DNA of 64,000 bases from Lachnospiraceae bacterium AC2028 (lineage in GTDB: Bacteria; Bacillota; Clostridia; Lachnospirales; Lachnospiraceae): the NCBI GenBank assembly GCA_000702685.1, contig JNJD01000010.1, positions 1 to 64,000 of the forward strand, written 5' to 3'. The notes beneath the pieces were generated by a model that was given only the letters and a program-made list of their open reading frames with translations, did no database searches and was not told where the DNA came from. Position numbers and translations under genes: made by a program. Position 1 is the stretch's first letter, and each line of letters begins with the position of its first letter. Shown here one piece after another: positions 9,244 to 17,691 of this stretch.

Positions 9244-9340
9244 GGGGTGCTTAAATTAGCTGAGATCGGGAAAAGTCCCGAAACCCAATGGAACCGACAG
9301 GTTCCTGTAACTTGATCCGGGTAATGCCGGCGTAAGGAGG
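9244..9340 (+). promoter_or_regulatory. TPP (thi-box) riboswitch
   Basis: The conserved TPP aptamer pieces appear in order: GGGGTGC at 9244, GCTGAGA at 9259, AACCC near 9282, then CTTGATCCGGGTAATGCCGGCG at about 9311-9332. The 3' end of the aptamer runs straight into the GGAGG (9336-9340) that serves the ThiT start at 9348. No terminator is seen between them, so control is probably at translation initiation: thiamine pyrophosphate binding would hide the ribosome binding site. Confidence 0.95.
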
Positions 9341-9347
9341 AAATGTA

Positions 9348-10025
9348 ATGTTTTGGAATGCAGAAGACGGTTATTATGTTTTGAATGAGAACGGCTACGC
9401 AGCGCTCGTAGTCATCGCGATCCTTGTGATGATCCTCATCGACGTTCTCAGAGGCAGGAAAAAGGATGCCGCATCAAAGGGCAAGCTTCCTGTCACCACC
9501 ATCACTTTTGCGGGTGCATCGATCGCACTTGCGTATGTTCTTTCTTTTATCAAGCTCTATCATCTTCCCTGGGGAGGATCGGTCACACTTCTTTCCATGT
9601 TTTTCGTAGTGTTTGTGGGATACCTTTTCGGACCCGGAGTAGGATTTGCCGCAGCTTTTGTTTACAGCATTCTCCAGTTCATTCAGGGCGGCGGTTCCTA
9701 TATGCTTTCCCCTCTTCAGGTAATGTGTGATTATTTCCTTGCATTCACCGCACTCGGTGTCGGCGGATTCTTCAAGGGTAAAAAGAACGGACTTATCATC
9801 GGTTATATTTTTGCGGTTCTCTGCAGGGGCGCATTCCATGCGATCGGCGGATATCTCTTCTGGATGGACTATATGCCCGAGGATTTCTTCGCACCTGCGG
9901 TTTATCCTATACTTTACAACTATGCTTATCTGATCCCTGAGATGATCCTCACTGTGATCGTGATCATTCTCCCTCCTGTAAAGAAGGCAATCGACAGAGT
10001 AAGGACCATGGCAGATCAGATGTAA
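9348..10025 (+). CDS. thiT: Thiamine-specific ECF transporter S component
   Basis: Integral membrane substrate-binding subunit that captures thiamine for an ECF-type importer; it needs the shared EcfA/EcfA'/EcfT module, which is not in this window. The protein (225 residues) has about six hydrophobic segments. LPWGGSVTLLSMFFVVFVGYLFGPGVGF and the YMLSPLQVMCDYF region fit ThiT/YuaJ. The TPP riboswitch directly upstream supports thiamine as substrate. The N terminus carries an extra membrane segment before the usual core. The cation efflux gene begins 14 bases later. Confidence 0.93.
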   Translation: MFWNAEDGYYVLNENGYAALVVIAILVMILIDVLRGRKKDAASKGKLPVTTITFAGASIALAYVLSFIKLYHLPWGGSVTLLSMFFVVFVGYLFGPGVGFAAAFVYSILQFIQGGGSYMLSPLQVMCDYFLAFTALGVGGFFKGKKNGLIIGYIFAVLCRGAFHAIGGYLFWMDYMPEDFFAPAVYPILYNYAYLIPEMILTVIVIILPPVKKAIDRVRTMADQM

Positions 10026-10039
10026 AACCATCTGAGAAA

Positions 10040-11149
10040 ATGAACAGAGAAAAAACTATAGTCAGGACAAGTATCATAGGCATCATCGCAAATGTAATTC
10101 TGTCTGTGTTAAAGGCAGTGATAGGATTTGCGAGCGGTTCGATCGCTATCGTGACCGATGCCGTCAACAACCTTACCGATGTGCTGAGTTCCGTTATCAC
10201 CATCATCGGTGCGAAGGTTGCCGTAAAACGCCCTGACAAGGAACATCCGCTTGGACACGGCAGGGCTGAGTATATCAGCGCTGCCGTTATCTCTGTGCTG
10301 GTTATCTATGCCGGTGTTACCGCGATAATCGAATCTGTTAAAAAGATAAACAATCCCGGTGACATATCCTACGGAACCGTCCAGATTATCATTCTGATCA
10401 TGGCCGTTCTGGTCAAAGTCGGACTCAGTATCTATGTCACTGCCGTCGGCAAAAAGGTCGATTCCGATGCACTGGTCAATTCGGGCAAGGATGCTCTCGG
10501 TGATGTGCTCACATCATCAGCTACGATAGTTGCGGCATTTGTCTTTATCTTTGCCCATATCTCGATAGAAGGATTCGTCGGTATCCTGATCGGCTTCTTC
10601 ATAATCAAGGCGGGACTCGATATGCTCACCGAAACGCTCGGAGATATAATCGGAAGAAGACCCGATGCCGAGCTTACAAGAAACATCAAGGATGCGATCT
10701 GCGAATTCGACGGAGTATACGGAGCTTACGATCTTATACTTCATAATTACGGCCCCGATAAATACATGGGTTCCGTCCATGTCGAGATCGATTCGTCAAA
10801 GAGCGCGGATGAGATAGATATGCTTTCGCGCAGGATCACGCATACCATCTATGCAAAATACGGTGTCATAATCGAAGCGGTCGGTGTCTATTCAAGGGAC
10901 GATTCCCATCCCGAAGTATCCGAGATGAGAGGAAAGGTTTCCGATATTGTCTTTTCACACGATCATGTAATGCAGATGCACGGATTCAGGGTTGATTTTG
11001 AGAACAAGCTGATCCTTGCCGATATCATCATCGGGTTTGATGCACCCGACAGGGAAGGCCTGTACAAACATATCGTAGGAGATATCGCCGAAGCGTATCC
11101 GGAATTTACCGCACGTATCGTGCTTGATATAGACGCATCGGATCTGTGA
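10040..11149 (+). CDS. Cation diffusion facilitator family metal exporter
   Basis: Membrane antiporter that expels divalent metal ions such as Zn, Fe or Mn in exchange for protons. About six membrane segments span residues 10-200. The metal-site motifs are SIAIVTDAVNNLTDVLSS in TM2 with its two aspartates, and HPLGHGRAEYISAAV between TM2 and TM3; the second site lies near NSGKDALGDVLTSSA in TM5. A cytoplasmic C-terminal domain follows and is extended (total 369 residues), with a repeated ferredoxin-like stretch around HDHVMQMHGFRVDFENK. Metal specificity cannot be read. Ribosome binding site is weak, so it may be coupled to thiT. Confidence 0.92.
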   Translation: MNREKTIVRTSIIGIIANVILSVLKAVIGFASGSIAIVTDAVNNLTDVLSSVITIIGAKVAVKRPDKEHPLGHGRAEYISAAVISVLVIYAGVTAIIESVKKINNPGDISYGTVQIIILIMAVLVKVGLSIYVTAVGKKVDSDALVNSGKDALGDVLTSSATIVAAFVFIFAHISIEGFVGILIGFFIIKAGLDMLTETLGDIIGRRPDAELTRNIKDAICEFDGVYGAYDLILHNYGPDKYMGSVHVEIDSSKSADEIDMLSRRITHTIYAKYGVIIEAVGVYSRDDSHPEVSEMRGKVSDIVFSHDHVMQMHGFRVDFENKLILADIIIGFDAPDREGLYKHIVGDIAEAYPEFTARIVLDIDASDL

Positions 11150-11163
11150 TAAGGAGGTGGATT

Positions 11164-11910
11164 ATGCCCGCAAGATTTATTGTTGATTCGGAAAAACCCA
11201 ATGCTCTGGTGACCGGAGCATCCAGAGGTATCGGAAGAGCCATCGCCGAGGCACTTGCCGCCGACGGATACGATCTTATCCTCACCTGCAAGAATTCGAT
11301 AGGCGAACTCGAGACATTTGCAGCTTATCTTGAAGAGAAATATTCCGTAAGCGTAGTTGCCGACAGAGTGGATATGTCAGTTTCCGCGGACGTAAGGGAG
11401 CTCTTTGAAGGGATCAGCGATCTTGACGTACTTGTCAACAATGCCGGCATCTCCCATATAGGACTTCTCCAGGATATGACCGATGACGAATGGGACGATG
11501 TGATCGGGACCAATTTAAGTTCCGCTTTTTACACCTGCAGATGTGCGATCCCTCTTATGCTCAGAAAGCATTCCGGAAGGATCCTCAACATTTCTTCCGT
11601 ATGGGGCAATGTGGGAGCTTCCCTCGAGACGGCTTATTCCGCATCCAAGGGCGGACTCAACGCTTTCACCAAGGCTCTGTCCAAGGAGCTTGCACCGAGC
11701 GGCATTTCGGTCAATGCGATAGCCTGCGGTGTGATCGATACCGATATGAATGCCGTATTTTCCGATGAAGATATGGAAGCATTGAAAAAAGAGATCCCTG
11801 CGGACCGTATAGGAAGTCCGGAGGAGGTTGCTAATCTGGTCGTTCAGCTTCTGAAAACACCGCCTTATATGACGGGGCAGATCATCACCCTGGACGGCGG
11901 CTGGACATAA
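11164..11910 (+). CDS. Short-chain dehydrogenase/reductase, FabG-like
   Basis: Classical SDR of 248 residues. The cofactor motif TGASRGIGRAIAEAL is at about residues 19-33, NNAGISH near 96, and the catalytic set is serine in ILNISSVWG with YSASKGG (Tyr158, Lys162). The C-terminal GQIITLDGGWT is typical of 3-oxoacyl-ACP reductases. An AAGGAGG at 11151-11157 fixes the ATG at 11164 rather than an upstream GTG. No other fatty acid genes are near, so it could act on another carbonyl or sugar substrate. It follows the metal exporter by 14 bases. Confidence 0.88.
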   Translation: MPARFIVDSEKPNALVTGASRGIGRAIAEALAADGYDLILTCKNSIGELETFAAYLEEKYSVSVVADRVDMSVSADVRELFEGISDLDVLVNNAGISHIGLLQDMTDDEWDDVIGTNLSSAFYTCRCAIPLMLRKHSGRILNISSVWGNVGASLETAYSASKGGLNAFTKALSKELAPSGISVNAIACGVIDTDMNAVFSDEDMEALKKEIPADRIGSPEEVANLVVQLLKTPPYMTGQIITLDGGWT

Positions 11911-11954
11911 TATCTGACAATTAAACCCATTTAATGCTAAAAACTGCTTAAATA

Positions 11955-11983
11955 TTGTTTTTTGCACCTGTTTATCGTACAAT
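11955..11983 (+). promoter_or_regulatory. Predicted sigma-A promoter of the EAL-HDOD gene
   Basis: -35 TTGTTT at 11955-11960, 17-base spacer, -10 TACAAT at 11978-11983. It lies about 60 bases upstream of the start codon, in an AT-rich gap after the SDR gene. Confidence 0.5.
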
Positions 11984-12041
11984 ATTTATAGTTATGCGAT
12001 GTCTTCATAACGGTGAATCGTATTCTTAAAGGAGTAAGCCT

Positions 12042-13274
12042 ATGTTAGGAACTCTGATACCGCTTTTTGACGGTGCAACACAGGTTAAAGCATATTCCGT
12101 ATTCGCCCAGAAGTATAATTCCTGGCTCAATCCCAGTATGCTCGGAACGGGTATGCTCGACGGTGCGGGAACCGTACTCGGCATTGAACTTGTTGAGAGT
12201 ATGGGAATGCGTACCCTTACCGATGACAAGGCTGTCTTTGTTGAAGTTTCCAATGTTTCCCTTTTTTCCGATATAGATGAACAGTTTTCCGAGCCTCATG
12301 ACAAGCTCGTTCTTCTTTTTGATTACAATGTCGTTCCCGAGGAACTGTATGTAAACAGGCTGAAGGAGCTGAAGGCTTCCGGCTACAAGCTCGCCATCAG
12401 GAAGCTTGCGGTCAAGCAGTTTGAGGAATACAAGCCCGTTCTCAATCTTGTCGATTATGTTTTCCTTGATCACAAGAAGATCGATATATCCAAGGCAAGG
12501 ATCTATTTCGAGAAGGTTTATCCCAATGTTTCGCTCGTTGCGGTAAACGTTAATACCCAGGAAGATTACGACACTCTTACCACGGGCGGAGGATACGATC
12601 TCTACGAAGGCAAGTTCTTCAGGCTTCCCGTTGTCGATGCCGACAAGGATGTAAGCCCGATGAAGGCTACATATATCGAGCTCCTCAATATCGTCAACGA
12701 TCCCGATTTCGATCTCGATAAAGCGGCGGCTGTTATTGAGCACGATACGGCTCTTGTTATCTCACTGCTTGCAATGGTCAACCGTATGACCATCAACTCC
12801 GGTATCTCGACCGTTGGGCATGCGGCGGCAATGCTTGGTCAGAAAGAGCTCAAGCGATGGATCAACACTGCTGTTACCAAGGAACTCTGTGCGGACAAGC
12901 CCGGTGAGATCACAAGGATATCGCTTATCAGGGCAAGATTTGCGGAAATGCTCGCTCCCGTATTCGGACTTAAGGCAAGCTCATCAGAGCTTTTCCTGAT
13001 GGGACTTTTCTCGGTTCTCGATGCGATGCTCGATAAGCCGATGAAGGAAGCTCTCGAACTGGTCAAGGTTTCCAAGGATATTTCCGGAGCACTTCTGGAC
13101 GGAACCGGCAAGTATGCTCCCGTTCTTGACTTTATAGGTGCATACGAAAACGCAAACTGGTCGGAGGTTTCCAGACAGCTTATTCTGACCAATGCGGAAG
13201 ATTCAGCAGTTTATGATGCTTATACCGAATCTCTCAGATGGTTCAGAGACCTGTTCTACGGCAAGGAGAAATGA
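12042..13274 (+). CDS. EAL-HDOD domain signalling protein (YuxH-like), EAL probably inactive
   Basis: The 410-residue protein has an N-terminal EAL-like domain (about 1-200) and a C-terminal HDOD domain (about 205-400, including LLNIVNDPDFDLDKAAAVIEHD and TVGHAAAMLGQKELKRWI). This architecture is known in YuxH/CdgJ-type regulators. The EAL motif and the catalytic metal ligands of c-di-GMP phosphodiesterases are not visible; the region KLAIRKLAVKQFEEYKPVLNLVDYVFLDHKKID keeps only the fold pattern. The protein therefore probably acts by binding partners. It is a single-gene unit with its own promoter and a strong terminator. Ribosome binding site AAAGGAG is clear. Confidence 0.85.
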   Translation: MLGTLIPLFDGATQVKAYSVFAQKYNSWLNPSMLGTGMLDGAGTVLGIELVESMGMRTLTDDKAVFVEVSNVSLFSDIDEQFSEPHDKLVLLFDYNVVPEELYVNRLKELKASGYKLAIRKLAVKQFEEYKPVLNLVDYVFLDHKKIDISKARIYFEKVYPNVSLVAVNVNTQEDYDTLTTGGGYDLYEGKFFRLPVVDADKDVSPMKATYIELLNIVNDPDFDLDKAAAVIEHDTALVISLLAMVNRMTINSGISTVGHAAAMLGQKELKRWINTAVTKELCADKPGEITRISLIRARFAEMLAPVFGLKASSSELFLMGLFSVLDAMLDKPMKEALELVKVSKDISGALLDGTGKYAPVLDFIGAYENANWSEVSRQLILTNAEDSAVYDAYTESLRWFRDLFYGKEK

Positions 13275-13290
13275 TAATTTATGACCTAAG

Positions 13291-13320
13291 GCCGCGCCTT
13301 AATGAGGTGCGGCTTTTTTT
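13291..13320 (+). terminator. Intrinsic terminator after the EAL-HDOD gene
   Basis: GCCGCGCCTT / AGGTGCGGC stem with a short loop AATG, followed by seven Ts. It sits 16 bases after the stop. Confidence 0.9.
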
Positions 13321-13381
13321 ATAAGAACAGTTAACGTCATAGTTGATGGCTTTTGACGTTTACTGTAACGAAGGTGATGGG

Positions 13382-15715
13382 ATGGATATAGAAACACTGC
13401 GTCAGGTGATAGACAAACTTTATGAAGAGGGAAGAGCCGCCGAGGCGGAAAGGATCATGCTCGAGACCGCGGCCGTTGCGGCCGATGAGGGCGAGGATGC
13501 GCTTCTCCTTCAGATACTCAACGAACTGATAGGTCATTACCGTGAGACCGGAGAGTGGGATAAGGCATTCGAGATTTCCGACAGAGCTGTCATGATCGCC
13601 GGCAGGCTGTTTCCCGAGTGTTCCGTTCCCTATGCGACAACGCTTCTTAATGCCGCATCTATGTACAGGGCTGCGGGAAAGCTGGATATCTCTCTTGATA
13701 TGTACCGCAGGGTCGAACTCATATATGCACAGGTTCTTAAGTCAGACGATATGCTCTATGCAAGCCTTTTCAACAACGAGGCGCTTTTGTACCAGGAGCG
13801 CGGAGAATTCGGAAAGGCCAAGGCTCTCCTTCTCAAAGCACTCGATATCGACAGGGTCAACGGCAAGGAATATGAAGAAGCTGTTTCGCTGGCAAATATT
13901 GCCGCAACGATGATACAGACCGGCGAGACCGAAGAAGCTCTTAAGATGGCGGAAAGCTCGGTCGCTTTATTTGAAAATCTCGGAGTCCGTGACCAGCATC
14001 TGTGTGCCGCTTTCTCCGCAATGGGAAGCTATTATTTTATCAAGGGTAAGTTCGATGCCGCATCCGTATGCTTCAAGCAGGGCATGGACATCATGGAGAG
14101 CATCCTCGGAAGGAACGGCTATTACGAAAGGCTCCGCGAAAACTATGAGGCATGCATAAAGGCAGCTCACACGGCGGGCAAATCCGGGAGCGGATCGGGC
14201 AATAGTGCAGACAATGGATCCTCATCGGGCGATGTTGTGAAAGGTATCGACATCTGCAGGAAATATTATGAAAAATTTGTCCGTCCGATGATAGATAAGG
14301 AATTTCCGGAATATGCATCCCGTATTGCCTGCGGACTTTCGGGCGAAGGCTCCGATGCGTTCGGATATGATGATGAACTTTCAAGGGATCACGACTGGGG
14401 ACCTTCTGTTGTTCTGTGGATCAGTTCCGAGACAGATGCAGAGATAGGCGATAAACTCCGTGATGCGTACGAGGCTCTGCCCTCCGAGATTGATGGAATA
14501 AAGAGAGCTTCTTATGTTCGCGGAAAGAGCAGGCGCGGCGTACAGGTGATCCCGGAATTTTTCGAAAGACTTACGGGTGCCGCTTCGTATGAGGACATAG
14601 ACTGGAGAAATACCGAGTGCACGAAGCTTGCCGCTGCGGTTAACGGTGAAGTATGGAGGGATGACGAGGGAATCGTCACCTCGTTCAGAAAGAAGCTTTC
14701 ACAGGGTTATCCCGAAGAGATTCTTTTTCTGAACCTTGCCCAGTACTGTGCTCTCTTTTCAAGGGAAGGACAGTATAACCGTGAGAGAGTACAAAAGCGC
14801 GGGGATGAAATGACATCCCGGATGTTCGCCTATGATGCGATCCGCGATGCAATGAAGCTTAAATATCTGTCACAGAACAGATTCTTCCCTCACGATAAAT
14901 GGCTCAGATACGGCCTGAAGGATCTTGAAGGCGGTGATGAATTCGAGCAGCTTCTTTTGAATGCGGAAAAGACGCAGGACTTTGAAGAGCTCGGAGCATA
15001 TCTTGCGATGGAACTTTACCGCAGGGATTACATCAGCGACATCGATCCCTATCTCGATCACCAGACGGAGGAACTTCTGAAAAAATCCCTGTGGTCCGCA
15101 GAGGATAAGGAAGAGCTTGCAATGAAGATAGCAAAGCTTGAGTTCGAAGAGTTCGACAAGGTGTCGAACGAAGGCGGAAGAGCATCCTGCCAGGATGACT
15201 GGGGAACGTTCAACATCATGCGCAGGAGCCAGTACCTGACCTGGGACAAGACGATGCTCCTTCAGTATCTCTATGATTTCGAAAGAGAGATGAGCCTCGG
15301 ACATAATCTCATCACCGAAAAGTACGGCCGCATGATGGAATCGACCGCACCGGAAAAGTACAAAGAGATAGCCGGTAATTTCCCCGAGCTGTCCGATGAA
15401 AAGAAAGCGATCATTGAGCAGATCGTTAAGATACAGGTTGACTGGATGGAAGAATTTGCGGCAAAGTACCCCGCGATGGGTGAAAGAGCGCGCAGGATCA
15501 GAACATCCCAGGACAATGCTTTTGAAACATCCTATGAGACCTATCTCAGGGGAGAGCTCGGCACATACTCCGACAAGATGCTTGAGCTTTACGCAAGATT
15601 CATTGTGGGCCTTTCTTCAAACGGATCGAATCTTGCTTACGAGACAATGCTGAACACCGCAAAGCTTTACGGTTATGACAGTGTGGACAGTGCGGAGAGA
15701 TTTTTTGCAAGGTAG
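13382..15715 (+). CDS. TPR - DUF4037 - DUF4125 multidomain protein
   Basis: A 777-residue soluble protein. Residues about 1-260 are tetratricopeptide-like helical repeats with an ordered series of NNEALLYQERGEFGKAKALL and ANIAATMIQTGETEEALKMAE units. After a Gly/Ser linker (about 263-285) comes a DUF4037 domain with GLSGEGSDAFGYDDELSRDH near residue 317, which resembles the GS...D.D core of nucleotidyltransferases. From about residue 600 onward a DUF4125-like domain follows (RRSQYLTWDKTMLLQYLYD, LITEKYGRMMEST). The ATG at 13382 behind AAGGTGAT is preferred to one 39 bases earlier. Nucleotide transfer is suggested by the fold motif only; substrate unknown. Confidence 0.8.
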   Translation: MDIETLRQVIDKLYEEGRAAEAERIMLETAAVAADEGEDALLLQILNELIGHYRETGEWDKAFEISDRAVMIAGRLFPECSVPYATTLLNAASMYRAAGKLDISLDMYRRVELIYAQVLKSDDMLYASLFNNEALLYQERGEFGKAKALLLKALDIDRVNGKEYEEAVSLANIAATMIQTGETEEALKMAESSVALFENLGVRDQHLCAAFSAMGSYYFIKGKFDAASVCFKQGMDIMESILGRNGYYERLRENYEACIKAAHTAGKSGSGSGNSADNGSSSGDVVKGIDICRKYYEKFVRPMIDKEFPEYASRIACGLSGEGSDAFGYDDELSRDHDWGPSVVLWISSETDAEIGDKLRDAYEALPSEIDGIKRASYVRGKSRRGVQVIPEFFERLTGAASYEDIDWRNTECTKLAAAVNGEVWRDDEGIVTSFRKKLSQGYPEEILFLNLAQYCALFSREGQYNRERVQKRGDEMTSRMFAYDAIRDAMKLKYLSQNRFFPHDKWLRYGLKDLEGGDEFEQLLLNAEKTQDFEELGAYLAMELYRRDYISDIDPYLDHQTEELLKKSLWSAEDKEELAMKIAKLEFEEFDKVSNEGGRASCQDDWGTFNIMRRSQYLTWDKTMLLQYLYDFEREMSLGHNLITEKYGRMMESTAPEKYKEIAGNFPELSDEKKAIIEQIVKIQVDWMEEFAAKYPAMGERARRIRTSQDNAFETSYETYLRGELGTYSDKMLELYARFIVGLSSNGSNLAYETMLNTAKLYGYDSVDSAERFFAR

Positions 15716-15724
15716 TATCGGGTA

Positions 15725-17242
15725 ATGAATGATTCAAAGACTGCCGGAAAGGATTTATCCGGCATCAAAAATAAGGCTGCTTTTGCGCTTGTCTTCATAT
15801 ATGCCGCAGCGGTATTTGCCATGAACCTGATCAGGATATTCGATAATGAATTCTGGTCGGATGAAGTGTACTCGATCATGCTCTCGAGGATGCACCTTTT
15901 CGATATGATCTCTGAGACGGCTTCGGATGTGCATCCGCCGCTTTATTATCTTTTTCTGATGATGCTGAGAAATATGCTCGGAGATCACGGATGGGTATAT
16001 CATCTTGCGGCTCTTATACCCTTTGCTTTTGTTCTTGTCTTCATTCTCACCGTCTTGTATAAAAGGTTCGGTTTCGGAAGCGCTCTGATAATGATCACGC
16101 TATGCGGTCTTTCCGAAAACGCGCTGAATTACAATATCGAAGTGAGGATGTATTCCCTTGCTTTTATGTTCGTTCTGTTTTCTTTTTATGAGCTGCTCAG
16201 GGTGCTGGAAGGTGAAAAGAATGCAGGCGCTCTGTTCATCCTGTTTTCTCTCGGCGCTGCATACAGCCATTATTATGCTCTCATTTCCGTGGCGTTTTTC
16301 TACATTGCAATTCTCATAAATGTGATACGCAAAAAATTTGAGCTCAAAAAGCTGTACGTGATCTACGGCGTAACTGTCATCGGATACCTTCCCTGGCTTG
16401 TGAAAGCTGTCGTAACGCTGCTTCGTACAAAGAATGATTTCTGGATGAAGGAGATCCCGGGGATCAGGGATCTCATAAAATATTTTTATCTTACGGACAA
16501 TAAATGGTATTCGTATGCGATGTTCGTCCTGACCTTCGCACTCGCGGCATATGTGATCATCCGCGGACGAAGGGAAAGGGCAGCAGGCGTATCGGACAAG
16601 GGCGTCGATGCTGTAGGATCTATGGAAACCGACGCTGCCGGTGCCGGTTTGGAGAAAAACGCATCCGGAGTGAGCGCTGACAGCGTATCCGTCTGGCTTA
16701 TCTGCGGGCTTTCGTCCGCGGTGTTTACCTGCGTGATCGGCGAAGCTGTCTCATATATCGTAAGACCGGTTTTTACATTCCGTTTCATTTACCCTGTTGT
16801 ATCCGTGATGTGGATGGTGCTTGCGGCCTCCGTATCATTCCTTAAGAAAAAAGAGATCGCGGGTATTGTCGTCGCGGCGGTATCCCTTGTTTTCTTTTTA
16901 CCCGGATACAGATTCATATATACATACGACAGGATAACCGATGAGCTTTGTCTTGAGACTATGGAGAATGCATCACAGGTGATAAAGCCCGGCGATGTTC
17001 TTATAACCAATGATTCGCATATGGACTGGATGCTGCTCGACTATTACGTTCCGGGACATGAGCATGAATATACGGAGGATCTTGATATCAGCTTTGATGA
17101 GAACAATTCTTATGTTCTTGTGTGGTCCGATGTCCTGAGCGGGGACGAGATAAATATCCTCAGTGAAAAAGGATATGAAGCCGAGCCGGAGATCATTGAC
17201 GGACTGCTCGGCGACCGGGTCAACATATACCGTCTCAGCTAA
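15725..17242 (+). CDS. Polytopic membrane glycosyltransferase, GT-C/GT39-like
   Basis: A 505-residue membrane protein with about ten hydrophobic segments. Its N-terminal first loop carries FWSDEVYSIMLSRM and the second DVHPPLYYLFLMMLRNMLG; acidic residues in these loops are the usual catalytic/metal sites of GT-C transferases that use polyprenyl-phosphate sugars. NYNIEVRMYSLAFMF further supports the ArnT/PMT-like fold. A charged loop of about 45 residues sits in the middle, and a small extracytoplasmic domain ends the protein. The acceptor is unknown; it lies far from the main glycan cluster. It starts 9 bases after the TPR-DUF4037 gene, so they may be co-transcribed. Confidence 0.82.
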   Translation: MNDSKTAGKDLSGIKNKAAFALVFIYAAAVFAMNLIRIFDNEFWSDEVYSIMLSRMHLFDMISETASDVHPPLYYLFLMMLRNMLGDHGWVYHLAALIPFAFVLVFILTVLYKRFGFGSALIMITLCGLSENALNYNIEVRMYSLAFMFVLFSFYELLRVLEGEKNAGALFILFSLGAAYSHYYALISVAFFYIAILINVIRKKFELKKLYVIYGVTVIGYLPWLVKAVVTLLRTKNDFWMKEIPGIRDLIKYFYLTDNKWYSYAMFVLTFALAAYVIIRGRRERAAGVSDKGVDAVGSMETDAAGAGLEKNASGVSADSVSVWLICGLSSAVFTCVIGEAVSYIVRPVFTFRFIYPVVSVMWMVLAASVSFLKKKEIAGIVVAAVSLVFFLPGYRFIYTYDRITDELCLETMENASQVIKPGDVLITNDSHMDWMLLDYYVPGHEHEYTEDLDISFDENNSYVLVWSDVLSGDEINILSEKGYEAEPEIIDGLLGDRVNIYRLS

Positions 17243-17691
17243 GATTTCAGCCTTCTTTTTATGTTTACCTTCCCGGGAGCCTGTCATTTTTTGTTAAATA
17301 CTACCAATGCTAATTTTGTAAAGAGTGTCGACAAATTATTTTCCGACTTATGTTTTCCACCAAAAACTATTAAGAAAAGCTTAATTTTTGGGTTTATACA
17401 CGGAGTTAGACACATTATCCACCGAAAAAAAACACTCATTACCCATTATTTTTATGGAAACCATCGAAAATATGTTTTGGCAAAAAATACAGAAAAAGAG
17501 CAAAAACTGCTTATTTTTAATAGTCAGACACCCCTTTGTGGGTTAAGTCAATAAGGCACAATTTGCTAAATTGTCAGAAAATAATGTGAATAAATGGATG
17601 CCGAAAGGGCTTCCCATTGTGTTATAGTAAACGCATTAAGTACAAGCGGCTTTTATGCTTGTAAATGATCTACGGAAACAGAGGTGTATTT
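17243..17691 (+). other. AT-rich intergenic region before the GH5 gene
   Basis: No credible gene. Three sites match the DnaA-box pattern TTWTNCAC(A) at 8 of 9 positions on the plus strand: TTTTCCACC (17353-17361), TTATACACG (17394-17402) and TTATCCACC (17415-17423). An extended -10 element TGTTATAGT ends at 17628 with only a weak -35, and is the likely promoter of the GH5 gene. Otherwise I see nothing definite. Confidence 0.35.

Noticed and set aside
17261-17554. A 97-residue plus-strand frame before the GH5 gene
   Set aside because: Low-complexity, AT-driven composition, no ribosome binding site and no recognisable motif.
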